This document shows, in pieces, positions 19,498-31,381 of a DNA stretch of 64,000 nt (position 1 is its first letter; every line of letters begins with the position of its first letter). The stretch is from assembly GCA_013368325.1 (NCBI GenBank), contig JAACJK010000220.1:682001-746000 (forward strand), given 5' to 3'. The translations under genes were made by a program, and so were the position numbers. Source of the DNA: Ephemerocybe angulata (Eukaryota > Basidiomycota > Agaricomycetes > Agaricales > Psathyrellaceae). The notes under the pieces were generated by a model that was not told the DNA's origin, did no database searches, and was given only the letters and a program-made list of their open reading frames with translations.

Positions 19498-22091
19498 CTA
19501 CACGATTGTGCCGTCTTCTGTGGGTGGGGGCAAGATTCCTGGCGCACTGACGTTACATTTCCCCCAGATCCTCACTGCATCAAGGTCGCTATTCTGGACG
19601 GCTTCCTCGACGAGGAAGTTCGCAAATCGTTTGTCGGACCCACCGAGTGATGCACCTGCTTGAAGCATGACTTCCACTGCAGTCTCGTGGCCTTGTCGAG
19701 CAGCCTAGGGGGACGCGTTCAGCAAGCTGTTGGTGGCGATGCCCAGAAGACTCACATAGTAGAGGGCAGTATGTCCGGTTGCATCTCTGAGATGCACCAA
19801 AGCGCCTGACTGCAACAAGAACTGGACGGACCTAACATGCCCATTTAGGGCCGCGATATGCAACGGAGAGCGTCCAGACCCAGGCTCAAGGGCATTCACA
19901 ACCCCTCCTGCCGCAAGACCATGGTGCGACACGACTTCTGTTGCCGCAGGCTGCAGTGCGTTCTCCACAGTAGGATTCGAAGTTCCAAGACAGAAAGCCA
20001 AGGACTCTAAGTCGTCCCGCGCAGCGGCCAGGTGCATGAGAAAGGGGTATAAAACTGCCTCCGTCGAAGCTGCTTCCGCCGCCGTCCATGTCCAAGGTGC
20101 GGCAGCTTTGCTGTGGTCGGCGTCGACTGGGTCGGGGCTGAAGGTGATACTGGGGACGTCGCTGGGAGGTTTGCTCAGCCGCATGAATTGCGATAGAACA
20201 TGTTGAATGGTGTCGATGTTCTGCTCTAGACGGTCCTGACCAGTACCTCCGCTTGGTGCAACATGGGCGACACGGGTCAGCTCTCCTCGTAGCGGTGTGC
20301 CCATCAGGTCTCTGATTTCCTTGGTGGATAATTCAGGCTTTGAGAGGAGGTACGCAAGCTTGGTGAGGGCACACTGTTACAGAGAAAGGGTTGAGTCAGG
20401 AATACTAGTATACGAGCGGCTGATGGGAATACTTACCTCTGGTGTCATGTCAATTCCAGGGACGACACCCGCCTGTAGCAAGGTCCGTCCTGTTTCATAG
20501 TCGTCTGATACTGAGCCTTTCATACATTGTGATATGGCCACAACGACAACCCCACGTTGGCAAACCTCTTTGAGAGCATCGAGTACATCTGGATGTTGTG
20601 GGGCGTTACCAGCGCCAAAAGTTTCTAATACCACGCCTTGGACGGGTGGAAGGCAGAACGCCTTGATGATGGGACCGGATATCCCAGGAAAGAGACGAAG
20701 GGTGGCTTTGTGCGATGTCAGCTCACAAAGGTTTGTCTGAAGAGCGTGGAGCATGCTGACCAACGTTAGCTGACATTTCTGTTAAAATAATCTCATTTAG
20801 CTTCGAGTCTTTTGGGAAGGCAACAAGCCTCATACCTTTGTGTGCTCGGAACCGGCGCAGACCCGTTTGGCGTATAACATCATTCCAGTTCACGACAATA
20901 TCTATACCAACTGCGAACCAAGCAATACTTCAGCTACCTTCGAAATGTCGCGCGATGGGGGGTCTACCTTTGACTAGAGGTGCAAAGTTTGGACTATCGA
21001 ACGCGTTAAGGTCGAAAGAGGATGCCTTTGTCGCCCGGTTACCTCTAAACAGGGTATGGTTGAAGTACAGGCAACATTCTGATCATAAATGAGCTTCAGC
21101 CTACGCCGGTGGAAATGGTGGATTTACTTACCTGGAATGATAAAGTGGCCAGCGATGCTGAGAGCCCCCATAAGATTATCTGTAGCGTCGTTTCTCAGCT
21201 GAGAGAGCGGTATCTGGGCACCTGTAAGAATCTATACTCGATGTCATCATCAGCATGCCGGGGAAGATGCACCATATAACGAACCACTGTCTTTCCGAGG
21301 TCTTCCAGCAAGAAGCTAAGGGCACTGGAGGTATATGCCATGGTATCTGTGCCGTGCAGGACGACAAAAGCGTCGAACTCGGAGTAGTTGAGTTCTATCT
21401 CAGTGGCAATGCGAATCCAGTCTGCAAAAGAGTGGCGGTAAGGCTCTGATCCTGGCGACGACGAGCAACCAAACCTGGTATGCCCATATTGCTGCTATCG
21501 AGAAGAGGGTTCCACTGGCAGAACGATCAGCTTCGGTCGATCTCGTATTTTCCTTCGGCTCACCTCAAGAATGGCATATCGGATAGACTTGCTAAGGCTG
21601 CTGCCAGGTATCTTCGCTCGTGGGGTAATGAGGCTAGGAAGGTTGGCCTCGTATACATTCTCTGAGACCTGCTTGCATCTCGGGTGATTTGCAAGTGAGT
21701 TGTCAACACCAAGTTCAGAGGATCGCCCTATTGGTCGAGTAGAGCGAACTCGGAGCCTAGGCAGTGAATCGAGGCCAGGTGTATTCGTCCCGCTGTTTCT
21801 ACCAGGGCTCTCTGAACGCCCTCCTGCTCTACTCCATTTCCGAAATCCTTGGACCGTACCAGAGTGAGAGAAGAGAGAATCTTGTAGAGGGTCGTGGAAG
21901 CGAGACTGGCTTCTGAGCGTTTGTGTCAAGAAGTACGGCTCCGGAACATATCCTTGCTGGCCAACGAGCATACCAATGGTACCCCCTGGTCATCCCATGT
22001 CAGCTTCGGGCACTGAGACGGGTAGATGCAGTTTCTCACCAGTATATATGACCAGCACGCGAGACTCATCGCTCTGTTGTGCGAGTTCCAT
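19498..22091 (-). CDS. Type I L-asparaginase with C-terminal ankyrin repeats
   Basis: Hydrolyses asparagine to aspartate and ammonia, probably in the cytosol. The first catalytic Thr lies in VLVIYTGGTIGML and the second in VVLHGTDTMAYTSSAL, followed by LTGAQIPLSQLRNDATDN. FNHTLFRGNRATK, LRLFPGIS, GVVLETFGAGNAP and KGSVSDDYETGRTLLQAGVVPGIDMTPE complete the fold. The C-terminus has ankyrin repeats (SPLHIAALNGHVRSVQFLLQ; TALYYAARQGHETAVEVMLQ). About ten exons; most junctions are clean (22040-22091, 21564-21985, 21475-21514, 21285-21421, 21132-21231, 20968-21078, 20836-20910, then about 20437-20760, 19756-20373, 19498-19704). I cannot find an in-frame GT-AG junction between FRAHK (20836) and the next exon. 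Between GGTIG and the second motif lies a Ser/Arg-rich insertion. Start chosen at 22091. Confidence 0.9.
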
Positions 22092-22323
22092 GTGGTTCTG
22101 AATGGAGTGAAATGAGGTATATTTTCGAAGAATCCCATTTCCAAGATGGATTTGGCAGTCGCCCCTATTTGCCTCGGCTAGATCGTTGATTTGATCGGCA
22201 CATAACTCCGACACGTGCTCGCAATTTCTCAATACCGAGTCAGTCGAAATCTTGTCGAAATCTTGGGGACTACTATAAGGACCCGTGAAAGACCCTTGCT
22301 CCCAACATCTACAACATACCACA
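22092..22323. promoter_or_regulatory. Divergent promoter of asparaginase and tryptophan synthase
   Basis: 232 bp. A GAGTCA (TGACTC on the other strand) lies at 22237-22242 and a CACGTG at 22212-22217, about 85 and 110 bp before the tryptophan synthase start. TGACTC is the core of the Gcn4/CpcA general amino-acid control element, which would suit both flanking genes. Confidence 0.5.
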
Positions 22324-24847
22324 ATGGAGGCCTTGAAGCAAGTTTTCGAAAGAAAGAAGGCCCAGGTGCGCCGATTGCTCTCTACTTGACCAGGGCGCTT
22401 ACTGACAGTTTCAGGATGCGCCAGTTTTTGTGACCTTCGTCACCGCCGGGTACCCTGGCAAGGACGATACTGTACCCCTGATGCTTGCTATGCAAGCCGG
22501 AGGCGCTGATATCATTGAGCTCGGTGTACCTTTCTCCGATCCCATCGCAGATGGACCAGTTATCCAGCTCTCCAACACTGTATGCCTTGCCAATGCCTAG
22601 TAGGCGCGCACGACTGCTGACCCGTCACTAGATCGCTCTCCAAAACGGAATCGATTATACCACTGTCCTCGAGCAACTGAAGGAGGCTCGCAAGCAGGGC
22701 TTGACAACGCCTGTTCTCCTCATGGGTAACCTTGGCCATTTGTGTTGTTGTATAGGTCTAATATCGCCACACAGGCTACTATAACCCCATGCTCGCCTAC
22801 GGCGAAGACAAAGCTATCCAGGATACTGCAGAGGCTGGTGCTAATGGCTTCATTATGGTTGATCTGCCTCCTGAGGAGGCCATTGCATTCCGAGAGAAGT
22901 GCACATCGGCTGGGTGGGTGGTGTTCACTATGTTATCTCGACAAGACACTCACAACTAGCAGTTTGTCTTACGTTCCTCTCATCGCTCCTTCCACCACCC
23001 TCAACCGGATTCAATTCTTGGCCGGTATCGCGGACTCTTTCATCTATGTTGTGTCCAAGGTGCGTAAATGGCCGATGAATGCCCGGAGCTCGTTCTGAAG
23101 AGTCCCCGAATTCTAGATGGGCACGACCGGCTCATCCGACAGCGTTGCCGTCAACACAGAACTCCCTAACATCCTCGCTCGCATCCGCCAATTCACTGCC
23201 GTGCCATTAGCCGTTGGGTTCGGTGTCGCCACTCGCGAACAGTTCAACTACGTTCACGATGCTGGCGCGGACGGTGTTGTTATCGGCAGCAAGATCGTCT
23301 CCGTCATCAAGGCGGCCACCGAAGGAAACATCGCTAAAGACGTCGAAGAATACTGCTCAGTTATAACTGGCCAGAAGGAGCCAGCTAGAGTTCGCTCCCC
23401 ACCCACTCTCAGCCACAACTCGTCTCAAACCAGCACCGGTTCTGAAGGCAACGGCGCTCCCAATACCAACGTACTTCCGGCCCGGTTCGGCCAGTTTGGT
23501 GGACAATATGTGCCAGAATCTCTTGTCGACTGCCTGGCTGAGCTCGAGGAGGCTCACAAGTCAGCGATGGCTGATCCAGCCTTTTGGGAAGAATTCCGTG
23601 GACTCTTTGGTTACATGAACCGCCCTTCAAACCTCTATCTTGCTGAGAATCTGACAAAGGAAGCTGGAGGCGCGAACATCTGGTTGAAGAGAGAAGATCT
23701 CAACCACACTGGTTCGCACAAGATCAACAACGCTATTGGTCAGGTTAGTTGCATCCATTTATATCCTGGAAGATCGAAGTTAATGACAAGTCATTTTAGA
23801 TTCTCCTCGCTAGACGGATAGGGAAGACTCGCATCATTGCCGAAACTGGAGCTGGACAGCACGGTGTCGCCACTGCCACGGTTTGTGCCAAGTTCGGATT
23901 AGAATGTATCGTCTACATGGGAGCAGAGGACGTGCGACGACAGGCACTGAACGTATTCAGGATCGAGATGCTCGGTGGGAAGGTAACTTGTGGAATTACT
24001 CCCGACTATCTCAGCGCACTAACAATAATATTCAAGGTCATCCCTGTGCACTCGGGTTCCTGCACCCTCAAGGATGCGGTTAACGAGGCCATGAGGGACT
24101 GGGTTACCAACCTTTCCACCACTCACTACCTTGTAGGATCTGCGATCGGCCCCCACCCCTTCCCCACCCTTGTCCGCGACTTCCAGAAGGTTATTAGCGA
24201 GGAGATCAAGGAACAGCTTAAGGAGGTTCGAGGGAAGCTCCCCGATGCCGTCGTCGCTTGTGTTGGTGGCGGCAGTAACGCCATTGGCACCTTCTTCGAC
24301 TTCATTCCGGACAAGACCGTACGGCTTGTCGGTGTTGAAGCTGGAGGAGAAGGTACCCACGGCAACAAACACAGTGCCACCTTGTCCATGGGACAGCCTG
24401 GTGTCTTGCACGGAGTGCGCACCTATATTCTCCAGGATAAAGCTGGTCAGATCATCGAGACACATTCCATCTCTGCCGGCTTGGACTACCCTGGTGTTGG
24501 ACCCGAGCACGCCTGGCTCAAGGACTCTGGGCGGGCAGATTATATCGTCGCTACCGACGAAGAAGCTTTGCGTGGCTTCAGACTGCTCACCCAGAAGGAG
24601 GGTATCATCCCTGCTTTGGAATCGTCCCATGCTATCTGGAAGGCGTTTGAGCTCGCGAAAACCATGTCTAAGGACCAGGATATCGTTGTTGTACGTGTAT
24701 TTCAATTCGGGTTTCCTTTCCTTTCTGACCTATGTTCAGTGTCTGTCTGGACGCGGAGACAAGGACGTTGAGCAGATCTCCGAGCTCCTGCCGAAATGGG
24801 CGGATATCCTCGACTGGCACGTAGCGTCGCGCGGCGTTTCGAAGTAA
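22324..24847 (+). CDS. TRP5: Bifunctional tryptophan synthase (alpha-beta fusion)
   Basis: The enzyme makes tryptophan from indole-3-glycerol phosphate and serine with channelled indole. The alpha half carries [28 protein letters not shown] with the catalytic Glu and Asp, DLPPEEA and [15 protein letters not shown] Ser/Thr-rich linker of about 40 residues follows. The beta half has [29 protein letters not shown] with the PLP lysine, [21 protein letters not shown] for phosphate binding, LVGVEAGG and [10 protein letters not shown]. Nine exons end in 22365, about 22578, 22724, 22914, 23058, 23742, 23981, 24690 and 24847. Each junction restores conserved sequence. The third alpha junction can use either of two AGs 3 nt apart. 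Complete, about 700 residues. Confidence 0.97.
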
Positions 24848-25120
24848 GCTGAGCTGCAAAATAGAAGACACACAAAACGATACATGAACGTATATAAAGT
24901 CAATGTATAATAGATTATACCACCATTGAGGTGCTTGCTTCAATTCGCTCGAATCGACGTTCAAGCACGTCTTCTATTACCGCCGCCGAATCGAGGAATG
25001 TGATCGATGTGATCAACAAAGAGTCATGACTCGATTTGGAACTGCACTTTATCTATTATCCTTACCCCCTCCCCGCGATCTCGCCTTTCTGACCTCGTAG
25101 TTCAAATATCATCACACACA

Positions 25121-26620
25121 ATGCAGGCAGAACGTGGACAGCACCATCGCTCTGTTGAGGTCCTCGCATCTAAGCTCAGAAGACGGTCTGTAGGGAACGA
25201 CAGTTTTAGCGCCTGCAGTCCATGGATATTGATTCAAGTATCCCGAACCCTTCCTCGACACCAGACAGATCGTAGGGTCACGGACAGCAGCTCTTGAGAC
25301 CCTGGTAGTTCTGCGACAGGTTGTGTCAAGAGCTCGGTTCTCCAATTTCGAGCAGCTCGTTGAGATTATCCGGGGTGTTGGGAGGCGGTTGGTGGAGGCT
25401 CAACCAAAAGGTATGGAAATCTGCAAGTTCTACTGTACCGCGTTGACCATTTTGCCTCTCTCTATCCCTACAACTACCACGGTGTGCTACTGAGAACAGA
25501 ACACTCTGTTGGAAACACCGTCCGGAAGGTCCTACACCACATCCGAGAGGAGTACCAAACCGCAGTTGGACAGACTGGGCCACAGGCCGGGACTTCCACC
25601 TCAGGGTTCTCGATATCCAAGTTTGTTTTGCAAGGACAACCCAGAAGACACGTTCCAGCACAAAAGACTGAAGTCAAGACGACGTTGAAGGAAGATGACC
25701 CCGAAGATCCCGATTCTTTTTCCAAGGGCTTGAAGCCCGTGTTGATGGAGGCTATTCAAGATGTGTTGGACGAGCTGGAAACAGTGTACGACAACGTTTC
25801 AAAAAACGCAAGAGATCATATTCATCCCGAGTAAGCCGTTCGTTATTTACCTTTCTCTGTCTCCGCTTGTTCATCTTCTGCTGTTATTCAGTGAGATCAT
25901 CTTGACACTAGGACGATCAAAAACGGTCGAGACGTTCCTCAAAACCGCAGCTCACAATAGACACTACACCGTCATTGTCGCAGAGACCGGACCCTCGTAA
26001 GTCTAGCTCTGGAACCCTTCCCATCGGCATTCTGTCTAACGTTTCTTTAGATACGACGGCCGCGAAATGGCCAAGTCTTTGTCATCTGCAGGCATCTCGA
26101 CTTTCCTCGTCCCCGACTCCTCTATCTTCAGTTTAATGTCAAGAGTAAACAAAGTTATCCTCGGAGCTCACGTCATCCTCGCAAACGGGGGAATGTTCGC
26201 CATCACTGGTTCTCTCATAGCTGCGACTGCGGCGAAGGCACACAGCACGCCAGTCGTTGTGTGTGCGGGCCAGTTCAAGTTGACCCCATTGTGGAATCTG
26301 TACCACGAATATGGCGCTGTTGATTTCGGAAATCCCAGCGACGTTCTTGGATTCAACGAGGGTGAGCTTGTGAACAAGGTCGATGTTGTCAATCCTTACT
26401 ACGACTATGTCGCACCGGAATTTATTGACGCTTACATCACGAATGAGTGAGTACCTTCTTGCTTGACATGGAAGCGCCGAGCTGACTCCCGATCTAGCGG
26501 AGACCATCCCCCTTCGTCAATATACAGGTACAGTGAAATGCCCAATTACCTATGCTCAGGTACTGATGATTTACTAGACTCCTGAAAGAGACATACGACG
26601 ACGAAGACAACGAATTGTAG
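25121..26620 (+). CDS. GCD7: Translation initiation factor eIF2B subunit beta
   Basis: Part of the regulatory subcomplex of eIF2B, the nucleotide exchange factor for eIF2, which senses phosphorylated eIF2. The helical N-terminus reads LDTRQIVGSRTAALETLVVLRQVV, RARFSNFEQLVEIIRGVGRRLV and EHSVGNTVRKVLHHIREEY. The Rossmann-like C-terminal half contains DEIILTLGRSKTVETFLKTA, YTVIVAETGPSYDGREMAKSL, FLVPDSSIFSLMSRVNKVILGAH, ANGGMFAITGS and VVVCAGQFKL, typical of IF-2B proteins. Exons are 25121-25189, 25239-25410, 25500-25830, 25892-25996, 26051-26446, 26498-26527 and 26578-26620. The first junction is the least certain, since a GTCTGT donor lies 3 nt earlier in another phase. It converges on GUF1 with 77 bp between stops. 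Confidence 0.93.
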
Positions 26621-26697
26621 ATTAACCTGTGACATTAGTATAAAATGCGAAATACTCTACTTTAAATAATGGTGGACAAACCACCCAGGAAACTCTT

Positions 26698-29600
26698 TCA
26701 TCCTTTATTGCTGAGAAGATTAAAGAACGCCTCCTGTGGTAGGTCAACCTTGCCCAACCGCTTCATCTTCCGTTTGCTCTCCTTCTGGTTCTCTAAATGT
26801 TTCATCTTTCTTTCGTAATGCCCTGTTAGACGTGTGAGTCGTTGGCTCCTCCGTCCCGGAACAAGTAGAAGATCGACACTGACCTCCATAGAGCCCAGCG
26901 GTGACGTCGGCCCGCATTGCTTTCAGAGTTTCCCGAGCTATCACCTTCTTGCCGATAGCAGCTTGGATAGGAACCTCAAAGAGTTGTCGAGGGATAACTT
27001 GATCTGTCAAAAGGGTGTAAGAACGGGGGGTGGTCGCGACATATCCTGAGAGGAAAAGCGGAATACTCACGAAGTTTCTTGACCCAGTGGCGTCCCACCT
27101 TTTCTTGAGCGGACCGATGGACAATAAGCGCCAAGGCGTCAACGGGTTTAGCGTTCAGAAGGAACGACATCTTTATTGTAAGTTAGTTAGAATTACCGAC
27201 AATAGGCAAGAAAGGGTCCAGGTGATCCAGGTGCTTACCTTGGCAAGGTCGCTGCTCTGGTACCCAGCATCTTCGTAACTAATCAGAGGTTTTAATCAGC
27301 TGCAAGGGAAATTTACAAGCATGCAAACCTACTCGAAACTCGCGAAGCCGGAACTTCGGCTTTTGAGCTGGTCGAAGAAGCCAGTCACGATCTCGCTCAA
27401 CGGGAGTAAACAATTGATCATGATTCTCGAGGCAGTAGCCGCTCCCGCGTCGAGGTAACGATGCTCTAGAGCATCTGCTCGGTGAGAGAAACATAGCTCC
27501 ATCAGTTCACCGACGTATTCTACGACCGATGGGATTAGGTTTTGTCGCGGCGGCATTCGGACAAACAATCCACGTACCTTCCGGGACAATGATTGTCGCT
27601 TTCACCATGGGCTCTTGTACTTCTTTTACCCTGGCAGCGGTGTCGGTTGTCTCGGGGAATTCAGTCGGGTTGCTGATCAGCTTTTCTCGACCGTCGTGGA
27701 AGATGACTAGGACAACTGTAAGCCTGAATTGCTCTGAACAATAGTAGAAGACGGCGCACTCTTATATGGGACAGTAGGGGCCGTGATGATGACATTCGAA
27801 TCATATTCGTCCTCCAATCTTTGGCGAAATACGTCCATATGAAGTGTTCCCAAGAAACCAAGACGGCACCCTTGTCCTAGAGCTGCTGAAGACTCCCTCT
27901 GGACAGTCACACTTCGGTCTGTCAGAGTTAGCTGCCGAGGAAAAAAGTCAGGACCAATTATTTCATCGGGATCACGAAGAGTGGACGCGTACTCGGTTGA
28001 TGGACTCCTCGAGCTTTGGGAATTCACTGTTCTCCACGGGGAAAACGCCGGCAAAAACCTATAAAAGCGGTATGAAATGTTATCACCCGCCGCACAAACT
28101 TCCAAGCCGATTCTTGATACGCACCATAGCCTTGGCAGGTTGGAAACCTGCGAGTGGCTCCACTTCGCTACCAACACGATAAAGCGTGTCTCCAATGTGA
28201 GCTAGGCGCAACGATCAGTTACCACGGCCAGCCGTTATTGCAAAGCACACACCCTCGGAGGATTGCTTCATATTACATGCGATGTACCCCACTTGGCCAG
28301 GATAGAGGTTCTGCGTTGGGATTTCCTCGGGATGCATAATTCCAACATCCGTCACCTCATACCGCTTCCTGGTATGGTAAGAAGCAATCTTGTCGCCTTC
28401 GCCGAATTTCAGCACATCAGCACAGCGAAAACAGAAGAAAAATCACACCTTTTCGGAGAACACCCTCCTGCACGTTGATCAATGAAATAACGCCGCGATA
28501 TCGATCGTAGCTATAAATCTAAGGTTCAGGCAATTCGCTAAAACATGGTATTTTACCCACAATGAATCAAACAAGAAGGCTTTCAATGGCGCTTCTTTTG
28601 GTCCTCGAGGCGCAGGAAGGCGCTCAATTATAGCGTCGAGAACATCCTGGACACCTTTACCTGTTTTCGCAGAGATTTTGAGAATTTCGGATGGGTCTAT
28701 CCCGAAGGTCGCTCTCATCTGCTCGGCAATGCGCTCGGGCTCAGCTGCAGGAAGATCAATCTGGAACCCATTAGAGGGGGGCCATCCTGAACGGGCAAGG
28801 ACAAACCTTGTTAAGAACAGGGATGATCTTGAGACCCCGTTCTTTGGCGTTATGGAATACAGAGATTGACTGAGCTTGAACGCCTTGACTTGCGTCCACC
28901 TATCGACGAGTGGTGAGACCAAATTTCCCAGAACGCAAACTCACTCCCACTCACGAGGAGCACGGCGCCTTGACAAGCGGCGAGGGAGCGAGATACCTCC
29001 CAAGAGAAGTCCACATGACCCTACAGAAAGGATTGAGAATCGTCTCTCGAAGAGATAGAGTCTGGGTTGACCCACAGGCGTGTCAATAAGATTGAGCAAG
29101 AAGCCAGATCCGTTATGTTGGTGGATCATGCTAGACCGGATTATCAGCGAGCATTCGTCGAAGAAGATGACATGAGTGGCGCCAACCTCGCTGTCTGTGC
29201 CTTCACTATGTTTGGTAGATATCAGTTGAGAAGCGGTTCCCGAGTTTAACGAAATGCGTTACCGGTAATGCCCCGTTCTCGTTCCACTTTCAGCTTGTCC
29301 AGAACCTGTTCGTTCTTGCCCGACTTCTTTTTTTGTATCGTCCCAGTCAACTGGATAGAGGGTCGGTACCGTTCGAGGTTCGGAAGCAGAATCGACAGAC
29401 CTCCAGCAATCTAGAAAGACTCTTGTTCAGTACGGGCAACCCAGTCGACGGTATCCAGTCCATACCTATCGGCCAGCGTAGACTTTCCATGGTCTAGGCA
29501 TGTTAGTTAATGACTAACCGGACAAACAATATTACAGGCATCAAGTACCAATATGAGCAATGATGGAGAAGTTCCTACAATGCTCGTCAGCTGCTACTCA

Positions 29601-29802
29601 TAGCTCCCAGAGGTCAAGCAATGTACCTAATGAGATCAGGGGAGTACTCTTCCATGTTAATCTTCTTCGTTTGGGCCCATACTCGTACGCTTGACGAGAA
29701 GCATCTCGACGCGGACGTGCTTGTCACCGTGATGTGAACATAGAGTCGCGACCGTTCAGTCGCTAGGGCTTGACGGCATGACTTGTGCAAGATTCTGTGC
29801 AT
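26698..29802 (-). CDS. GUF1: Mitochondrial translation GTPase Guf1 (EF4/LepA)
   Basis: LepA/Guf1 back-translocates stalled ribosomes in mitochondria. After a basic, Ser/Thr-rich presequence ([11 protein letters not shown], then [12 protein letters not shown]) the G domain starts [20 protein letters not shown]. It continues with ERGITVKAQTVSM, NLIDTPG, GAVLLVDASQG and the ISAKTGKGV segment. Domain II and the LepA-specific region contain [37 protein letters not shown] and [25 protein letters not shown]. The C-terminus is the basic LepA tail ([24 protein letters not shown], then [21 protein letters not shown]). More than ten exons are separated by about 50-nt introns. I prefer the ATG at 29802, because it begins a typical mitochondrial presequence; another lies upstream at 29895. 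Confidence 0.92.
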
Positions 29803-30087
29803 ACCAGGTGCACACCTACACTCCTCTGAGCACGCGAAGGCTCCGTGACGTCTGGTAGAAGGAGGGGAAGGGGACGTGTTGTTGGCCGTGTTCAAAAGTG
29901 CTCCGAGTCTGTATTCCCGAAAGGTAACTATCCGAGGATTAGTCAGCTCGGCGCCTTTTAGCTCAACCTGCGACTCTGAGTCTGACTGCCTTCAGCTCTA
30001 CCACCTACTGTTCGCTCTTTTCTTGCTTAAGCTGGTTATATTTCTGGAATTTCCGTCTCAGGAAGTGAACCCCCCAACGCAAACTAA
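29803..30087. promoter_or_regulatory. Divergent promoter of GUF1 and CWF18
   Basis: 285 bp between the two proposed starts. No specific motif stands out. Confidence 0.45.
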
Positions 30088-30711
30088 ATGTCACTTCAGG
30101 AAGCTTCGGAGGCGCGTAAGGCGCGCCTATTGGCGCTGAGAAAGCGAAAGATGGGGCAGAGCGTAGAGGGTGCTGAAGGGTAAGACTGCCCAATGCCATG
30201 TATCTAACCATAATTGATATCTTTGCAGGACTCCAGAGCCTCTTGTTGGTGGTCGGAACTACGACCCTATCTCGAAAACGCTGAAGAAACGCACCCCTGG
30301 CGAAGAGATAGAAGATACAGTCGAGAAGAACGTTAAGGGACTTGCTCAAATGATCATTGCTGAGGATGAGGAGAAGAGGCAACAAGAACTCGTACGCTGC
30401 GCACATGTCCCATCCCTGTCTGCAAACTCTAAACACTAGACTCCTAGGATATCTTTAACATTGCACCAAAACGTCCGAACTGGGACCTTAAACGCGACAT
30501 GGATAAGAAATTGGCAAAGCTGGAGCGCAGAACGCAAGAAGCTGTTCATACCCTAATTCGTAAGAGAATAAGCTTATGCTGTGTCACAAGCTCATGACGT
30601 CGCTTAGGACAACGTCTCGCTGCCCAGAAGGGCCAGTCAGACGATCTAGTTGGCGCCATGAAGGCTCAAGAACAACAAAACGCAGCTGACTCGGATGAGG
30701 AAGAAGACTAA
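30088..30711 (+). CDS. CWF18: Spliceosome-associated protein Cwf18 (CCDC12)
   Basis: Cwf18/CCDC12 is a small component of the Prp19-associated spliceosome. The N-terminus MSLQEASEARKARLLALRKRK, the central RNYDPISKTLKKRT, then IAPKRPNWDLKRDMDKKLAKLERRTQEAV and RQRLAAQKGQ are the family landmarks. The protein ends in an acidic SDEEED. Exons are 30088-30179, 30229-30391, 30448-30559 and 30608-30711, about 156 residues, mostly helical. All four junctions are supported by phase and conserved sequence. Confidence 0.93.
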
Positions 30712-31381
30712 ATGACTTCCATTGCGTGTAAGCTTTTGTATGCTGTAGTATTTCGGGTTAAAAGTAACAGTCTCGCCAGATTTCCAGCAATGATTTCCAA
30801 CTATCCGCTTGAAAAGGGTGACCTCACGAATCCTATGGCTCCTATTGGTCTATCCTTAGCTGGAATGTCCGCACTCGGCGCACCATCCCGGTCATGACTT
30901 GCTCTTACTGGCAGCGTCTCTTCCAGGAGGTTCGCTCATCGACAATCCCTCGTATACTACCTCCATCATTCCCGGTCCTCTGGTTCGATCTGCATCGATT
31001 GAATTTCCTCCATAAACCGTATGAGCGGCCCTCCACAACGTCTCTGCTACCTGCCGACTCAACCCTATCGTCGCGGGTTCCTGGGCAAGACTGTCTTGGA
31101 ACGAAATACCGGAATGCCAGAGGCCCTTCACTCGGATGTTTGTAAACACCATTCCCAATTCTGCTATGTCCCCGGTCATCATAAAATACTATCTACAGTC
31201 CGGGCTGCCATGTCCACTTCTGCATGCCGGTATGTAAGAGGGACGCTACGATGATTGCATGCGCGACATAAGTGGATCTCGCAAATGAGGAGGACGCCCA
31301 CCTGGGCTTTGGGAAAGATCCAAGAACTTGGCCACACTCAGCTTCCTTCCGAGTACAGCGGGAACCGTGGTGCCCTTCTTT
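30712..31381. other. Convergent intergenic region, CWF18 / WOPR gene
   Basis: 670 bp. A 96-codon frame on the minus strand (30892-31182) has no recognisable domain or splice context. I take the stretch as 3' UTRs. Confidence 0.4.

Noticed and set aside
24019..24705. 228-residue minus strand frame
   Set aside because: Antisense to the beta domain of tryptophan synthase.
30892..31182. 96-residue minus strand frame, considered as a last exon of the WOPR gene
   Set aside because: The WOPR frame already ends in a plausible tail at 31382 and no phase-compatible junction was clear.
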